In this document: positions 1-10,610 of the stretch, piece by piece
How positions within the stretch are numbered: position 1 is the stretch's first letter
Layout: each line of letters begins with the position of its first letter
NCBI GenBank assembly: GCA_964444685.1
Contig: CAYUIG010000001.1
Location: forward strand, 62,001-126,000
Length of the DNA: 64,000 bases
Direction: 5' to 3'
Origin: CAYUIG01 sp964444685
Lineage (GTDB): Bacteria; Gemmatimonadota; Gemmatimonadetes; Longimicrobiales; RSA9
The notes under the pieces: model-generated
Databases searched by the model: none
Seen by the model: only the letters and a program-made list of their open reading frames with translations
What the model was told of the DNA's origin: nothing
Translations under genes and position numbers: made by a program

Positions 1-362
1 CCGCCTTCGCGGAACTCGACGATGGTGGCGCCGCTCGTGACCAGGAAGAATCGTTCGCCGACGATTGCGAGTCCTTCGAAATCTCCGTTCAGCGCCGGTG
101 CTCCGAGCGTGAAGCCCTTCACACGCGCGCCGGTGCGCACATCGATCTGCAGGATCTCCGCCAGCTCGTCACCGTGCGCGAAGAGCCGCCCGTCGGGCGT
201 GAGCGCGAGGCCCGAAACTTCGTGGAGGGCGGACGGGAGCGTATGGCGTGCGACGGGCGCGTCGAAATTCCAACCATCGAGCGCGCCGGACTGCGCGCGC
301 GCGTTGCACGCACCGGAGAGCAGGAGAGCTGCGGCCAGAAGGGTTCGGGAGAGCCGTCGCAC
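1..362 (-). CDS. Secreted SdiA-regulated-like beta-propeller protein, partial (C-terminus off left edge)
   Basis: Only the first 120 codons are in the window. I place the start at the GTG at 362 because it opens a clear signal peptide: basic start, hydrophobic LLAAALLLSGA, then ARAQ as a probable signal peptidase I site. The Cys in SGAC does not fit a normal lipobox because the -3 residue is Ser. The mature part reads HEVSGLALTPDGRLF and later DFEGLAIVGERFFLV, which resembles the propeller blades of SdiA-regulated or phytase-like esterase proteins. That family call is inference from these motifs. The gene is divergent from the cyclase that starts at 483, leaving a 120-base shared upstream region. 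Confidence 0.6.
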   Translation of the reverse strand, partial: MRRLSRTLLAAALLLSGACNARAQSGALDGWNFDAPVARHTLPSALHEVSGLALTPDGRLFAHGDELAEILQIDVRTGARVKGFTLGAPALNGDFEGLAIVGERFFLVTSGATIVEFREG

Positions 363-482
363 GGGCTGAATGTCGGGTACGCGGCGCCGCGAGGGCAAGG
401 CACCGCTTGCTGGCGCCCCCGTGAGGGCCGCATCATCCGGTGTCCGCGTTCTTTCGCCGCGCCTTCCGGAGCGACCCTGTCG

Positions 483-3400
483 ATGCACTGCCCGCGTTGC
501 GACTTCGAGAACCCGGCCGGGTTCCGCTTCTGCGGCTCGTGCGGATTCGCCCTGGAACCGCAGTCCGTCGCGGCGGAACCCGAGCGCCGTCAGATCACGG
601 TAGTCTTCTGCGATCTGGTGGGATCGACGGCCCTCTCCATCCGACTCGACCCGGAGGAGCTGCGCGAAGTCGTGCGCGCGTACCAGGAAGCGGTGGCGGG
701 CGTCATCGAGCGGTACGGCGGCTGGGTGGCGCAATACCTCGGTGACGGCATTCTCGCCTACTTCGGCTATCCCTCCGCGCTCGAGTTCGAGGCGGAGCGC
801 GCAGTCCGTGCGGCGTTGGGCGCCGTTACCGCCGTCAAGCGGCTCGAGCTCGGCCTGCACGTTCGTGTCGGTGTGCATACGGGTGTTGTCGTCGTCGGTG
901 AGGTGGGTGGCGGCGGCCGGCGCGAACACCTCGCGCTCGGCGATGTGCCCAATCTGGCCGCGCGCCTCCAGGGCGTCGCCGACCCGGACACGGTCGTGAT
1001 CAGTGCGGAGACGCACCGGCTCGTGAATGCGCGCTTCGAGTGCAGCGAGGCGGGTGTGCCCGCGCTGCGCGGCATCGAGCGTCAGGAGCCGGTGTATCGG
1101 GTCACGTCCGAACGGAGCGAGTTGCGTACGGCAGGTGTGCAGCGGCTCGTGGGACGGGACCGCGAGCTGGATGTGCTGCTCTCGCTGTGGGAGCGCGCAC
1201 GCACCGGGTCGGGTCAGCTCGCCATCGTCAGCGGCGACCCGGGCGTCGGCAAGTCCCATCTCGTACGCGAACTGCGCGCGCGCGCCGGCGCCACGCCGTG
1301 CGCGCAGCTCGAGTGCCGCTGCCTGCCGTACTACCAGAACACGGCATACTACCCGATCACCGAGCTGATCCGGTCGGAGGCGCGGTGCGATCCGGATCAG
1401 TCGGTCGAGCAGCGCATCGATTCGCTGGCCGGGCTGCTCGATCGCACGGGCTTCCCGCTCGAGCAGACGATGCCGCTGTTCACATCGCTGATGTCGCTTG
1501 CGCCCGACGAGCGCTGGTCGGACATCGACATGCTGCCGGAAGCGCGCAAGGCGCGCACCCGCGATGCGCTGCTCCGTCTCCTCCTCGCCCTGGCCGAGGC
1601 GCAGCCGCTCATCATCGTGGTCGAAGACATCCACTGGGCGGACCCCTCCACACTGGAGTTCCTCGCGCTGGTCGCGGAGCGGATCCGCGACGCGCGCATG
1701 CTGATGGTGCTCACCCATCGACCCGGCGACTTCGCGCCGCTCGAAACGTCCGGCGCGACCCGCGTCGCGCTCGGCAACCTGCGGCGCGACGACACGGAGG
1801 CGATCGTGCTCGCGGTCACGGGCGGCCGTCCGCTCCCCGATCTGGTGATGCGTCAGATCGTTGCCCGCACGGACGGCGTGCCGCTGTTCGTCGAGGAGCT
1901 GACACGCACGATCCTCGAGTCCGGGATGCTGCGGGAAGAGGAAGGGCAGTGGGTCATCGACGGGCCACTGCCACCGCTCGCCATCCCCAGCACGCTGCAC
2001 GACTCGCTGGAGGCCCGGCTCGACCGGCTATCGACGGTGAAGGAGATCGCGCAGCTCGGTGCAACGATCGGCCGCGAGTTCCCGTACACGCTGCTGCGCG
2101 CGGTGGCGCCCGTGTCGGAGCCGATGCTGGACGCCGCGCTCGATCAGCTCGTCGCGGCCGACCTGCTGCGGCCGACGGGCTCGCCCGCACGCCGCAGCTT
2201 CACGTTCAAGCACGCCCTGATCCAGGAAGCGGCGTACGAGTCGCTGCTGCGCAGCACGCGGCAGCAGCACCACCTCCGCATCGCGCGCGCACTCGAGGGC
2301 GACTTCGCGGATCACGCGGCACCGACGCCGGAGTTGATCGCGCACCACTATACCGCCGCGGGCCTCGTCGAGCCCGCGGTGCGCTACTGGAAGCTGGCCG
2401 GCCGTCGCGCGCTCGAACGTTCGGCCAGCGTGGAGGCGGCGGCGCATCTGCGAGCGGGACTGGCGCTCGTCGCCCAGCTCCAGGATCGACGCGCAGCGGC
2501 GCGGACCGAGCTCGAGATGCTGGCGATGCTCGGGCCCGCCGTCATCGCGCATCGCGGGTACGGCGCACTCGAGTTGCAGGACATCTTCGCGCGCGCCCGG
2601 CTGCTCTGCGCCGATGTCGAGGATGCCGCTCTGCTCGGACCGGTGCTCACCGGCATCTTCGCGTTCCACTTCGTACGCACCGAGCAGAAGGAGTCAGAGG
2701 CTCTCGCTGCAGAGCTGCGCGCCGCGGGCGAGCAGACCGGCGACGCGATGCTGTCCATCACGGCGCGCACTGCGACCGGACTCGCACTGATGGTGCGCGG
2801 CGAGTTTGCCGCGTCGGCGGCTGAACTCGAGCGCGTGCTCGCCGATTACGACCGCGACCAGTTCGGGCCGCGCGCGTTCGCCTACGGCCAGGACATTGGC
2901 GTGATCGCGCTCATCTACCTGGGCCTCACGAACCATCTCCTCGGCCGGCCCGCGACGGGGCGTGAGATGGTGCTCGAAGCCGTGCGCCTCGCCGATGCCG
3001 TCCGCCACCCGCACAGCCGCGCGGCCGCGCTCTCCATCGCCGGCACGCTGCATCAGTATCAGCGCGACGTGAACGCCGTCCGCCTCTGGGCTGCGCGCCT
3101 GGCCGCGCTGTCGGCGGAGCACTCATTCGACCACTGGACCGTCGAGAGCGGCCTGCTCGAGGGGTGGGTGCACGCGAAGGAGGGTCGCAAGAGCGAAGCG
3201 ATCCAGGCCGTCGAGACCGCGCGCGCGAAGGCCGGCGCGCTCGGCAGCGAGCTGCGCGATCGCTATTACGCACTCGTGGGGGAAACGCTCGGGCTGTCAG
3301 GTCGCGCGCACGAAGGGATCGCCGCGCTCGAGGAGGTGCGCTCACGCGCGATCGCGCGGAGCGAGCGCTGGTGGTGGCGCTCCGACGCCGATCGCATTCA

Positions 3401-3668
3401 GGGTGAGCTGCTGCTCGTCCTCGACCCGGACGCGGACGCGGAGCCCTGGCTGCTGTCGGCACTGGCCACCGCGCGCGAGTTCGGCTCGCCTACGCTTGCT
3501 CTGCGCGCCAGCCTTTCGCTCGCGCATCTGCGCGCGCGCCGCGGTGACCCGGAGGGTGCACGCGACCTGGTGCGCGTCGCGCTCGCCGGCATGCACGAGC
3601 CGCCCGTGGAGGCGGATGCGCACGAGGCCACGCTCCTGCTCGGCGCTGACGTCAGCGTCGTTCGCTAG
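483..3668 (+). CDS. Zinc-ribbon / class III nucleotide cyclase / AAA ATPase / TPR signalling protein
   Basis: The 1061-residue protein starts at ATG 483, directly before a zinc ribbon (CPRC at 3-6 and CGSC at 17-20). A class III adenylate/guanylate cyclase domain follows (about 36-210). It has the two metal-binding aspartates, D44 in VVFCDLVGST and D88 in YLGDG, and the catalytic N157/R161 pair in NLAARL. The domain therefore looks active. Next comes a STAND/AAA-type ATPase with Walker A GDPGVGKS (251-258) and Walker B near 375-383 (IIVVEDIHWAD). The C-terminal 450 residues are Ala/Leu-rich TPR-like helices. Proteins of this design are large regulatory cyclases whose ligand is generally unknown. 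The substrate (ATP, GTP or a pyrimidine) cannot be read from the sequence. The gene ends tail to tail, overlapping by four bases, with the PycTM-like gene. Confidence 0.85.
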   Translation: MHCPRCDFENPAGFRFCGSCGFALEPQSVAAEPERRQITVVFCDLVGSTALSIRLDPEELREVVRAYQEAVAGVIERYGGWVAQYLGDGILAYFGYPSALEFEAERAVRAALGAVTAVKRLELGLHVRVGVHTGVVVVGEVGGGGRREHLALGDVPNLAARLQGVADPDTVVISAETHRLVNARFECSEAGVPALRGIERQEPVYRVTSERSELRTAGVQRLVGRDRELDVLLSLWERARTGSGQLAIVSGDPGVGKSHLVRELRARAGATPCAQLECRCLPYYQNTAYYPITELIRSEARCDPDQSVEQRIDSLAGLLDRTGFPLEQTMPLFTSLMSLAPDERWSDIDMLPEARKARTRDALLRLLLALAEAQPLIIVVEDIHWADPSTLEFLALVAERIRDARMLMVLTHRPGDFAPLETSGATRVALGNLRRDDTEAIVLAVTGGRPLPDLVMRQIVARTDGVPLFVEELTRTILESGMLREEEGQWVIDGPLPPLAIPSTLHDSLEARLDRLSTVKEIAQLGATIGREFPYTLLRAVAPVSEPMLDAALDQLVAADLLRPTGSPARRSFTFKHALIQEAAYESLLRSTRQQHHLRIARALEGDFADHAAPTPELIAHHYTAAGLVEPAVRYWKLAGRRALERSASVEAAAHLRAGLALVAQLQDRRAAARTELEMLAMLGPAVIAHRGYGALELQDIFARARLLCADVEDAALLGPVLTGIFAFHFVRTEQKESEALAAELRAAGEQTGDAMLSITARTATGLALMVRGEFAASAAELERVLADYDRDQFGPRAFAYGQDIGVIALIYLGLTNHLLGRPATGREMVLEAVRLADAVRHPHSRAAALSIAGTLHQYQRDVNAVRLWAARLAALSAEHSFDHWTVESGLLEGWVHAKEGRKSEAIQAVETARAKAGALGSELRDRYYALVGETLGLSGRAHEGIAALEEVRSRAIARSERWWWRSDADRIQGELLLVLDPDADAEPWLLSALATAREFGSPTLALRASLSLAHLRARRGDPEGARDLVRVALAGMHEPPVEADAHEATLLLGADVSVVR

Positions 3669-4285
3669 GAAACCGTCGGCGCCGAGAGCGAGAGTCGGGC
3701 GAACACCACGAGGAAGAGCGCCACGCCCGCGATCAGCCCGATCATGAACACCGTGTAGGAAGCGCGCAGCAGACGGAACTTCCTGTCCAGCACCGCACCC
3801 AGGCTGTAGATGTCGCGGATCATGTTGCCGTAGAGCCGCTCCGCGTCCGGAAGCAGCTCCTGCATCGCCACCACGAACTCTTCCTCCTTCAGGTTCACGA
3901 AGCTCCCGAAGAACAGGATGTTCGTGGCGTTGTCGCGCACCTCGTCGAGCGTGATCGGACGCTTCGTCACGCGCGGCCGCGCCGCCAGCACGGCGAAGAT
4001 CAGCGAGATCAGGCAGCCGACCACCAGCACACTCGTGGGCCAGAGCAGCTCCGGATCCGCCGACAGCCGCGGCGCGATCGATGCCAGTACGATCGAGACG
4101 ATGATGCCATTGATGCTGATCATGATGTTCGCCTTGTTGTCCGCCAGCGAACTCATGTCTACGTGCGTGCGGTAGGACGTGCGGAACATCGTTTCGATGC
4201 TGCGCTCCGAACCGAGCTTCTTCTTCTTCTTCTTCTTTTCCTTCTTCGGCTCCTCGCCGGACTCCTCGATCTCGATCTCAGCCAT
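3665..4285 (-). CDS. PycTM/DUF5706-like membrane protein (Pycsar-effector family)
   Basis: 206 residues starting MAEIEIEESGEE. A very acidic then Lys-rich cytoplasmic tail (9 of residues 14-23 are Lys) is followed by helix YRTHVDMSSLADNKANI and membrane segments at about 53-71, 81-103 and 176-197. Between the last two lies NILFFGSFVNLKEEEF and DIYSLGAVLDRKFRLLRASY. The ADNKANI block, the FFG block and the DRKFRLLR block match the family once called DUF5706, now the membrane effector of Pycsar defence, in which a cyclic pyrimidine nucleotide triggers membrane damage. The start codon overlaps the ppk1 stop by eight bases, with GGGAG upstream, so the two are translationally coupled. A cyclase gene lies tail to tail with it. 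Family membership is fairly secure. A defence role here is inference, since many family members sit outside defence loci. Confidence 0.72.
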   Translation of the reverse strand: MAEIEIEESGEEPKKEKKKKKKKLGSERSIETMFRTSYRTHVDMSSLADNKANIMISINGIIVSIVLASIAPRLSADPELLWPTSVLVVGCLISLIFAVLAARPRVTKRPITLDEVRDNATNILFFGSFVNLKEEEFVVAMQELLPDAERLYGNMIRDIYSLGAVLDRKFRLLRASYTVFMIGLIAGVALFLVVFARLSLSAPTVS

Positions 4286-6308
4286 GCGCGACTCCCGTGA
4301 GCGGGACGGTCCCTGCTTCGGTCCTGCGATACCACTCCACCTGTGCGCCGACACCGCGGCGCGGCTCGACACGACGGTTCGTCATGTCCGCATCCAGGAT
4401 GCGGGCGGAATGCTCGTCGCCGAGCTGCAGCATCAGGATGTCGCGCAGCTCGGCTTTGTGCGCGGGGTCGAAGATCGGGAATGCGACCTCGACGCGGCGC
4501 TTCAGGTTGCGCGTCATCCAGTCCGCGGAGGCCAGGTAGATGCGATCCTCGCCGGCGTGATGGAAGTGCCAGATGCGGCCGTGCTCGAGCCAGCGGTCGA
4601 CGATGCTGCGCGCACGGATCGTCGCGCTGCTTCCAGGGATGCCCGGGGCAAGGCAGCAGATGCCGCGCACGATCAGATCGATCGGCACGCCCGCACGGCT
4701 CGCATCGTACAGCCGCCCGATGATCTCATCGTCCTCGAGGCTGTTCATCTTCAGGACCATCCCGGCCGGCCGGCCGGCCGCGGCTTCTGCGGCCTCGAAC
4801 GCGATGAGGTCGTAGAGGCGCCGCCGCAGATCGAAGGGCGCGACCAGCAGGTGCTCGAAGTGCGGCGCCGGGTCCTCGCCGGACAGGTACGCGAGTACGC
4901 GCGCGACCTCATGCGTGATGCGCGGGTCCGCGGTCATCAGCGCATGATCGGCGTAGAATCGTGCGGTACGCTCGTTGAAGTTGCCGGTGCTGAGGTACGC
5001 GACGCGCTGCACGTTGCCGTGAATGCGACGCGTGATCAGGGCGATCTTCGCGTGCACCTTGAGACCGGGCATGCTGTAGAGCGTGCGTGCGCCGGCGGCC
5101 TCGAGCGCGCTGCCCGCTTCGAGATTGCTCTCCTCATCGAAGCGCGCCTTGGCCTCAACGAACGCGGTCACGCGCTTGCCCGCCTGGGCCGCGCGTACGA
5201 GTGCGCGCACGATCGCGGAGTTCTTCGCGACGCGGTACAGCGTGATGCCGATCTGCTCGACCGACGGATCCGTTGCGGCTTCCTCGAGCAGCCGCAGCAC
5301 GTCGTCGTAGGACTGGTAGGGGAAGTGCAGCAGCCGGTCGCGCCGTGCGGCCGCATCGAGGAGCGAGGTCCCGGTGCGCAGCTCCGGATGCGGCAGCGGC
5401 GGCATCGGCGCATAGGAGAACTCGGCCATGCCGAAGCGCGGGAAGCCGGCGAGGTCGTGGAGGTTGTGGTAGCGCCAGCCGGGCACCATGTCTTCTTCCT
5501 CGAGGGCCAGCCGCTGCTGCAGGCTGGTCAGCAGCTCCGCCGGCATTTCGGGATCGTAGAGGAATCGACTCGGCAGTCCTGTTGCACGCCGGGCCACACC
5601 CCGCCGAATCGCGGCGACGAGGTCGCCGCCGAATTCGTCCTCGAGATTCAGCTCCGCGTCCCGTGTCAGCTTCACGGCCCATGCGCCGCGGAGCTGCGCA
5701 TCCGGGAACAGTTCGGAAAGGTTTGCCCGGATCGCGTCGTCCAGGAAAATCACGGCGCGTCGGCCGGGTGATGCCGGCAGCTCGATGAAGCGCGGCAGGT
5801 CCGGGAGTTCGACCAGTGCATCGGGACCCGGCTGTTTCGCGACGACCAGGTAGAGCCGCCGGTTCTCGAGGAACGGCGGCGGTCCGTCGTCGAGTGGCAG
5901 GACGCTGAGGCCGGGGCGGATGCGGCTGTCGAAGTCGGCGCGCAGGAATTCCCGCTGCGCATCCGTCAGTCGGGTCGCGACCAGCTCGATGCCGCGCGCG
6001 CGCAGCGCGGGAATCAGCGAACCCCTCAGGATCTCCCCAAAGCGCGTCTGCTGTGCGTGTGTGGCCGCGAGGATGTCACGGAGCAGCGCGGCCGCGCCGG
6101 GTGGCGGCGACTCCAGGCGGAGCAGCGTTCGCAGCGATGCGACGCGCACCCGGAAGAACTCGTCGAGGTTGGAGGAGAAGATCGCGAGGAAGGCGAGGCG
6201 CTCGCCGAGAGGAATGTCGGGGTCGTCCGCCTGCTGCAGCACGCGCCCGTTGAACGCAATCCAGCTCAGTTCGCGGTTCAGCCAGCGGTCCGCCTGCGTC
6301 GTCGCCAT
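4278..6308 (-). CDS. ppk1: Polyphosphate kinase 1
   Basis: 676 residues, normal for Ppk1, which reversibly polymerises the ATP gamma-phosphate into polyphosphate. The N-terminus WLNRELSWIAFNGRVL and FSSNLDEFFRVRVASL are family signatures. The autophosphorylated His of the first phospholipase-D-like domain lies in GLKVHAKIALITRR (about residue 418). The second conserved His lies in WLEHGRIW (about 576), followed by LASADWMTRNLKRRVEVAFP. Both catalytic sites are present, so the enzyme should work. It is the first gene of a two-gene unit with the PycTM-like protein. A hairpin with a U-tract separates it from the stress-protein gene upstream. Confidence 0.96.
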   Translation of the reverse strand: MATTQADRWLNRELSWIAFNGRVLQQADDPDIPLGERLAFLAIFSSNLDEFFRVRVASLRTLLRLESPPPGAAALLRDILAATHAQQTRFGEILRGSLIPALRARGIELVATRLTDAQREFLRADFDSRIRPGLSVLPLDDGPPPFLENRRLYLVVAKQPGPDALVELPDLPRFIELPASPGRRAVIFLDDAIRANLSELFPDAQLRGAWAVKLTRDAELNLEDEFGGDLVAAIRRGVARRATGLPSRFLYDPEMPAELLTSLQQRLALEEEDMVPGWRYHNLHDLAGFPRFGMAEFSYAPMPPLPHPELRTGTSLLDAAARRDRLLHFPYQSYDDVLRLLEEAATDPSVEQIGITLYRVAKNSAIVRALVRAAQAGKRVTAFVEAKARFDEESNLEAGSALEAAGARTLYSMPGLKVHAKIALITRRIHGNVQRVAYLSTGNFNERTARFYADHALMTADPRITHEVARVLAYLSGEDPAPHFEHLLVAPFDLRRRLYDLIAFEAAEAAAGRPAGMVLKMNSLEDDEIIGRLYDASRAGVPIDLIVRGICCLAPGIPGSSATIRARSIVDRWLEHGRIWHFHHAGEDRIYLASADWMTRNLKRRVEVAFPIFDPAHKAELRDILMLQLGDEHSARILDADMTNRRVEPRRGVGAQVEWYRRTEAGTVPLTGVAHG

Positions 6309-6355
6309 GCAGCCGGATGTAACCGTTCCAGGGTGACGGGTGCAACGGCAGGGAC

Positions 6356-6396
6356 AAAAAGAGTTGAGGTGGGAACGCGTGGAGCGTCCCCACCTC
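6356..6396 (-). terminator. Rho-independent terminator after the universal stress protein gene
   Basis: Inverted repeat 6366-6378 / 6384-6396 forms a 13-bp stem with one mismatch and a five-base loop. Read on the minus strand the hairpin is followed by AACTC and then five T residues (6360-6356). It stops transcription of the stress protein gene before ppk1. Confidence 0.7.
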
Positions 6397-6400
6397 GGGG

Positions 6401-6418
6401 GGAGGCCCTGAGGCCTCC
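6401..6418. repeat. Short perfect palindrome next to the terminator
   Basis: GGAGGCC at 6401-6407 and GGCCTCC at 6412-6418 form a 7-bp stem with a four-base loop. It has no T-run on either side. It may reinforce the neighbouring terminator. Confidence 0.4.
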
Positions 6419-6455
6419 GAGCCGTCCGGGCGCTCGCGACACCCGGAACGGGGAT

Positions 6456-6861
6456 TCATCGCACCGCGCGTTGCTCCGCGGTGACCAGGTATTCGGCGCG
6501 GCGGCGCTCCGGCGGTACCACCAGGACCGGAGGCGCTGCGCAAAGCCCTACACGGGCGGCTGTCGATCCCAGTGAAAGCGGCTGGTAGCCGGTATCGCCG
6601 TGACTGCCGACGACGATCAGGTCGGCGCCCAGCTCATCGGCGCAGCTCGACCCACGGAAGACCACGCCGCACCCGCACACTTGCCGGGTCCGCACCGACT
6701 TCGCCGCACCACCGCGCGGCGCGGCCATCCATGTCGTCCCGGTCCGACACCGCGACGTGGATCACCACGAGTTCGGCCCCGAACCGTCGGGCAAGCTGCG
6801 TCGCGTGGTGCCAGGCCGCTGCGGCCCCCGGCGAATAATCGGTCCCTACAAGGATCTTCAT
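6456..6861 (-). pseudogene. Universal stress protein (UspA family), split by a single-base frameshift
   Basis: The first part, from ATG 6861, reads MKILVGTDYSPGAAAAWHHA and ends in a premature TGA at 6634-6636. The second part, in the next frame and ending at 6456, continues with ADELGADLIVVGSHGDTGYQ, LGSTAARV and PVLVVP. Those are the remaining Usp landmarks, including the G-x2-G-x9-G(S) nucleotide loop. Dropping one base near 6642 restores VELADELGADLIVVGSHG and a protein of about 135 residues, the normal family length. The break could be a real loss of function or a one-base sequencing error in a GC-rich run. Both halves are well conserved and no other decay is visible, which favours a recent event or an error. 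Confidence 0.8.
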
Positions 6862-7020
6862 GCGCTGCTCGCCACCGGCGGTGCGCACGTGCGGTGCGCG
6901 CCTCGCCTATGGGGAAAGGCAAGCTCGGGACCGCGGGCCGGTGATTGTGGCGCAACGACTTACGACTTTGCTGCGGAAAAATGGGTGTGGCGAAATGGGA
7001 CAGCGGCGCGGCGGAATGCC

Positions 7021-8350
<1,330 letters not shown>

Positions 8351-8358
<8 letters not shown>

Positions 8359-9853
8359 GCGATGTTCCATTCAAAGGCAGAACGATCCGGATGCAGGCGC
8401 CCGCTTCCTCGTTCGCGGCCTCGATGCGGCCGCCGTGTTCGTCCACGATGCTGCGCGCCACTGCAAGGCCCAGCCCCGTGCCGGCACCCGGCTCCTTCGT
8501 CGTATAGAACGGTTCGAACATCCGTACCAGCGCATCCTCCCGTATGCCGCCGCCGTTGTCACGGACCTCGATCGTGCCGTACTCGCCCGCATCGTTCGAC
8601 TCTGCCTGCGTGCGGATGCGAATGATCCGTTCATCTTCGCGCACGCTCACCGCCTGCACCGAGTTCACCAGCACGTTGAGGAATACCTGGTGCAGCAGGT
8701 TCGGATCGCCCCGGATCGGCAGCCGCGTTTGGTTTTCCCAGTCGAGCCGGATCTCCTGGCGGTTCAGCTCGGGCTCGAGGAAGTCGCCCACCCCGCGCAG
8801 GATCGCCGTCGCATCGATCGACTCGAGCCGCGGCGGCTTGCGCCGGGACAGGTCGAGCAGGCTGCGCACGATCCGCGCGATCCTGTCGATCTGCGCGATC
8901 ACGATGCTTGCGTGGCGACGTCGCTCGTCCGGCCCCGGATCACCGCGCTGAAGCATCTCGGCGCGCCCGCGGATCACGTGCAGCGGAGCGCCGATCTCGT
9001 GTCCCAATCCGGCGGCCAAGTTGCCGATCGCCGCCATCTTCTCCGTCTCACGCAGCCGCCGCTCCAGCTCGAGCCGCTCCTTCGTCTCATCCAGAAGCTG
9101 CATGCGGGCTCGCTCGAGCTGGTCCGCCATCCGGTTGAACTCGTCCGCCACCTCGGCTAGCTCACCGCTCCCACCATCCGCAGGGAGGCGGTAGCCCAGA
9201 TCTCCGCGTCCTACCGCCCGCACGCCCTCCAGCAGATCCGCAATCGGACGCGCAATGAGCCGGCGGACCAGCAGCAGACTCACCATCGCGATTGCACCGA
9301 GCAACGTCAGCGTATTCAGCAGGAACCGGTTGCGCGTCCGCTCGAGTTCTGCCACCAGCGACCGGAGGGGCTGCGCGACCTCGAACGCGCCGATCACGCG
9401 ACCGCTCCTGTCACGGATCGGCCGCAACACCGCGAATACCGGCTCCCCTTCGATCTCGCGCTCGAGCGTGGTGCCGTTGCCGGCCAGCGCGGCTGCCACC
9501 GCCTCCGGGGCCGCCGGGCCCATGACCGGCACCGCTTGCGTGTGGTGAAGCACACCACCGTCCGCACCGTAGACGACGACGCCGAAGATGGTCGGCTCGG
9601 TGCTGAAGCGGTCGATCGCGTCCTGCACGCTCCCGCTCGCCGTGTCGCGCAACTCCGCTTCCAGAGCCAGCTCGAACGCGGCTGCGTACGCCTGCGTCTC
9701 CCGCTCCGAGTTCACGCGTACACGGTCGATGCGTTGCCGCAGCGCCCAGAGCGCGAAGGCCGCCATCACGAGCGCGACCACGACGAGCAGCGGAAGCAGC
9801 AGCCGCGTACCCAGCTTCATCCGACTTCGGAGCATGGCATGATGATACGCCAT
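8351..9853 (-). CDS. Membrane sensor histidine kinase, partner of the sigma-54 regulator
   Basis: 500 residues from ATG 9853; ATGs at 9835 and 9820 (MKLGTRLLLPLL) are equally possible starts. A first membrane helix is followed by a periplasmic sensor of about 140 residues, a second helix (NTLTLLGAIAMVSLLLV) and a HAMP linker. The dimerisation helix has the phospho-acceptor His near residue 285 in GLGHEIGAPLHVIRG. The ATPase domain has an N-box (VLVNSVQAV), DNGGGI and GTGLGLAVA. The gene order, kinase then regulator with overlapping ends, is that of ZraS/ZraR- and AtoS/AtoC-like systems. The signal sensed is not evident. Confidence 0.92.
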
Positions 9854-9953
9854 TCCGTGCCGAAGAGGGATGTCCCTCGGCTTTCCGGGTTGCGATCAGC
9901 CGTTCGGGATGGTCCCGAAGGATCGAGCTCGAGGTGAGGTTCGGGTCCCGAGG

Positions 9954-9973
9954 CCGCGGGTCTCAACCCGCGG
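9954..9973. repeat. Perfect GC-rich hairpin at the end of the DUF6624 gene
   Basis: CCGCGGGT at 9954-9961 pairs with ACCCGCGG at 9966-9973 around the four-base loop CTCA. The hairpin includes the TGA stop codon (9963-9965) of the DUF6624 gene. There is no T-run, so it may protect the mRNA 3' end or act as a weak terminator. Confidence 0.45.
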
Positions 9974-10610
9974 TGGAATCGGCGGGGACGCTATCCGGCC
10001 ATGCGACCGGACCGCCGTACCGCTCGCGCAGCGCGGCGACGTACTCGCGCATGGGCATGAGTCCCATCGCCGCACGCGCCGCGTCCACACCCTCGACATC
10101 CGCGATCGGGTAGGGGACCAGCTGGCCGTGCTCGATGCGGAACTGCGTGCCGTAGAGCTGCGGCCGCCCCTCGTGCACGAGCACCCGGTCGGTCAGCATG
10201 GCGACGTCGCTCCGATCCGCCTCGCCGCGCTCCGCCGCCGCCCGCAGCAGCTCCAGCATCCGCTCCTGGAAATCGTGCGATGGACTGTGCTGCACGACCA
10301 GGAACGCCGCCTCGGCGGCATCGATGCCCACGCGGCTCCGATCGGGCCAGCCGTGCCGCGCGACCAGCTCGTCCAGCTGTTGCGTGTTCGCCGAGTCCAC
10401 CGCCGCGATCCGTTTCAGCAAGGCCGTGTCCGCCGCCGTACCGATCGTCAGCGAGTCGCGGACCGCCTGGTCGATCCGGCCCATCTCCAGCAACGCGGCC
10501 TGCAACACGGCGTTGTCCGCGCCCGGCTCGGATTCTGCCTGGCCGTTCCGTTCGCTTTGGCTGCCGCAGGCGGTCAGGACGATCACAGCCACCGCCGCCG
10601 CTCGACGCAT
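9963..10610 (-). CDS. DUF6624-family lipoprotein
   Basis: I start at ATG 10610 because MRRAAAVAVIVLTACGSQ is a textbook lipoprotein signal (LTAC). ATGs at 10622 and 10631 would add a few residues before it. The 215-residue product carries motifs that recur in DUF6624 proteins: MGRIDQAVRDSL, VDSANTQQLDELVARHGWP, AAFLVVQHS and PQLYGTQF. The function of the family is unknown; the conserved Gln/His-containing motifs suggest a binding or catalytic pocket. It sits alone between the sensor kinase and the divergent arfB gene. Confidence 0.75.
   Translation of the reverse strand: MRRAAAVAVIVLTACGSQSERNGQAESEPGADNAVLQAALLEMGRIDQAVRDSLTIGTAADTALLKRIAAVDSANTQQLDELVARHGWPDRSRVGIDAAEAAFLVVQHSPSHDFQERMLELLRAAAERGEADRSDVAMLTDRVLVHEGRPQLYGTQFRIEHGQLVPYPIADVEGVDAARAAMGLMPMREYVAALRERYGGPVAWPDSVPADSTAG

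Noticed and set aside
174..482. Upstream extension of the cyclase gene
   Set aside because: It would run antisense through the signal-peptide gene at the left edge. The zinc ribbon right after ATG 483 marks the natural N-terminus.
483..4285. A complete, proven Pycsar operon
   Set aside because: The cyclase and the PycTM-like gene are convergent, not co-transcribed, and the cyclase is a large ATPase-TPR type. Only a candidate link is reported.
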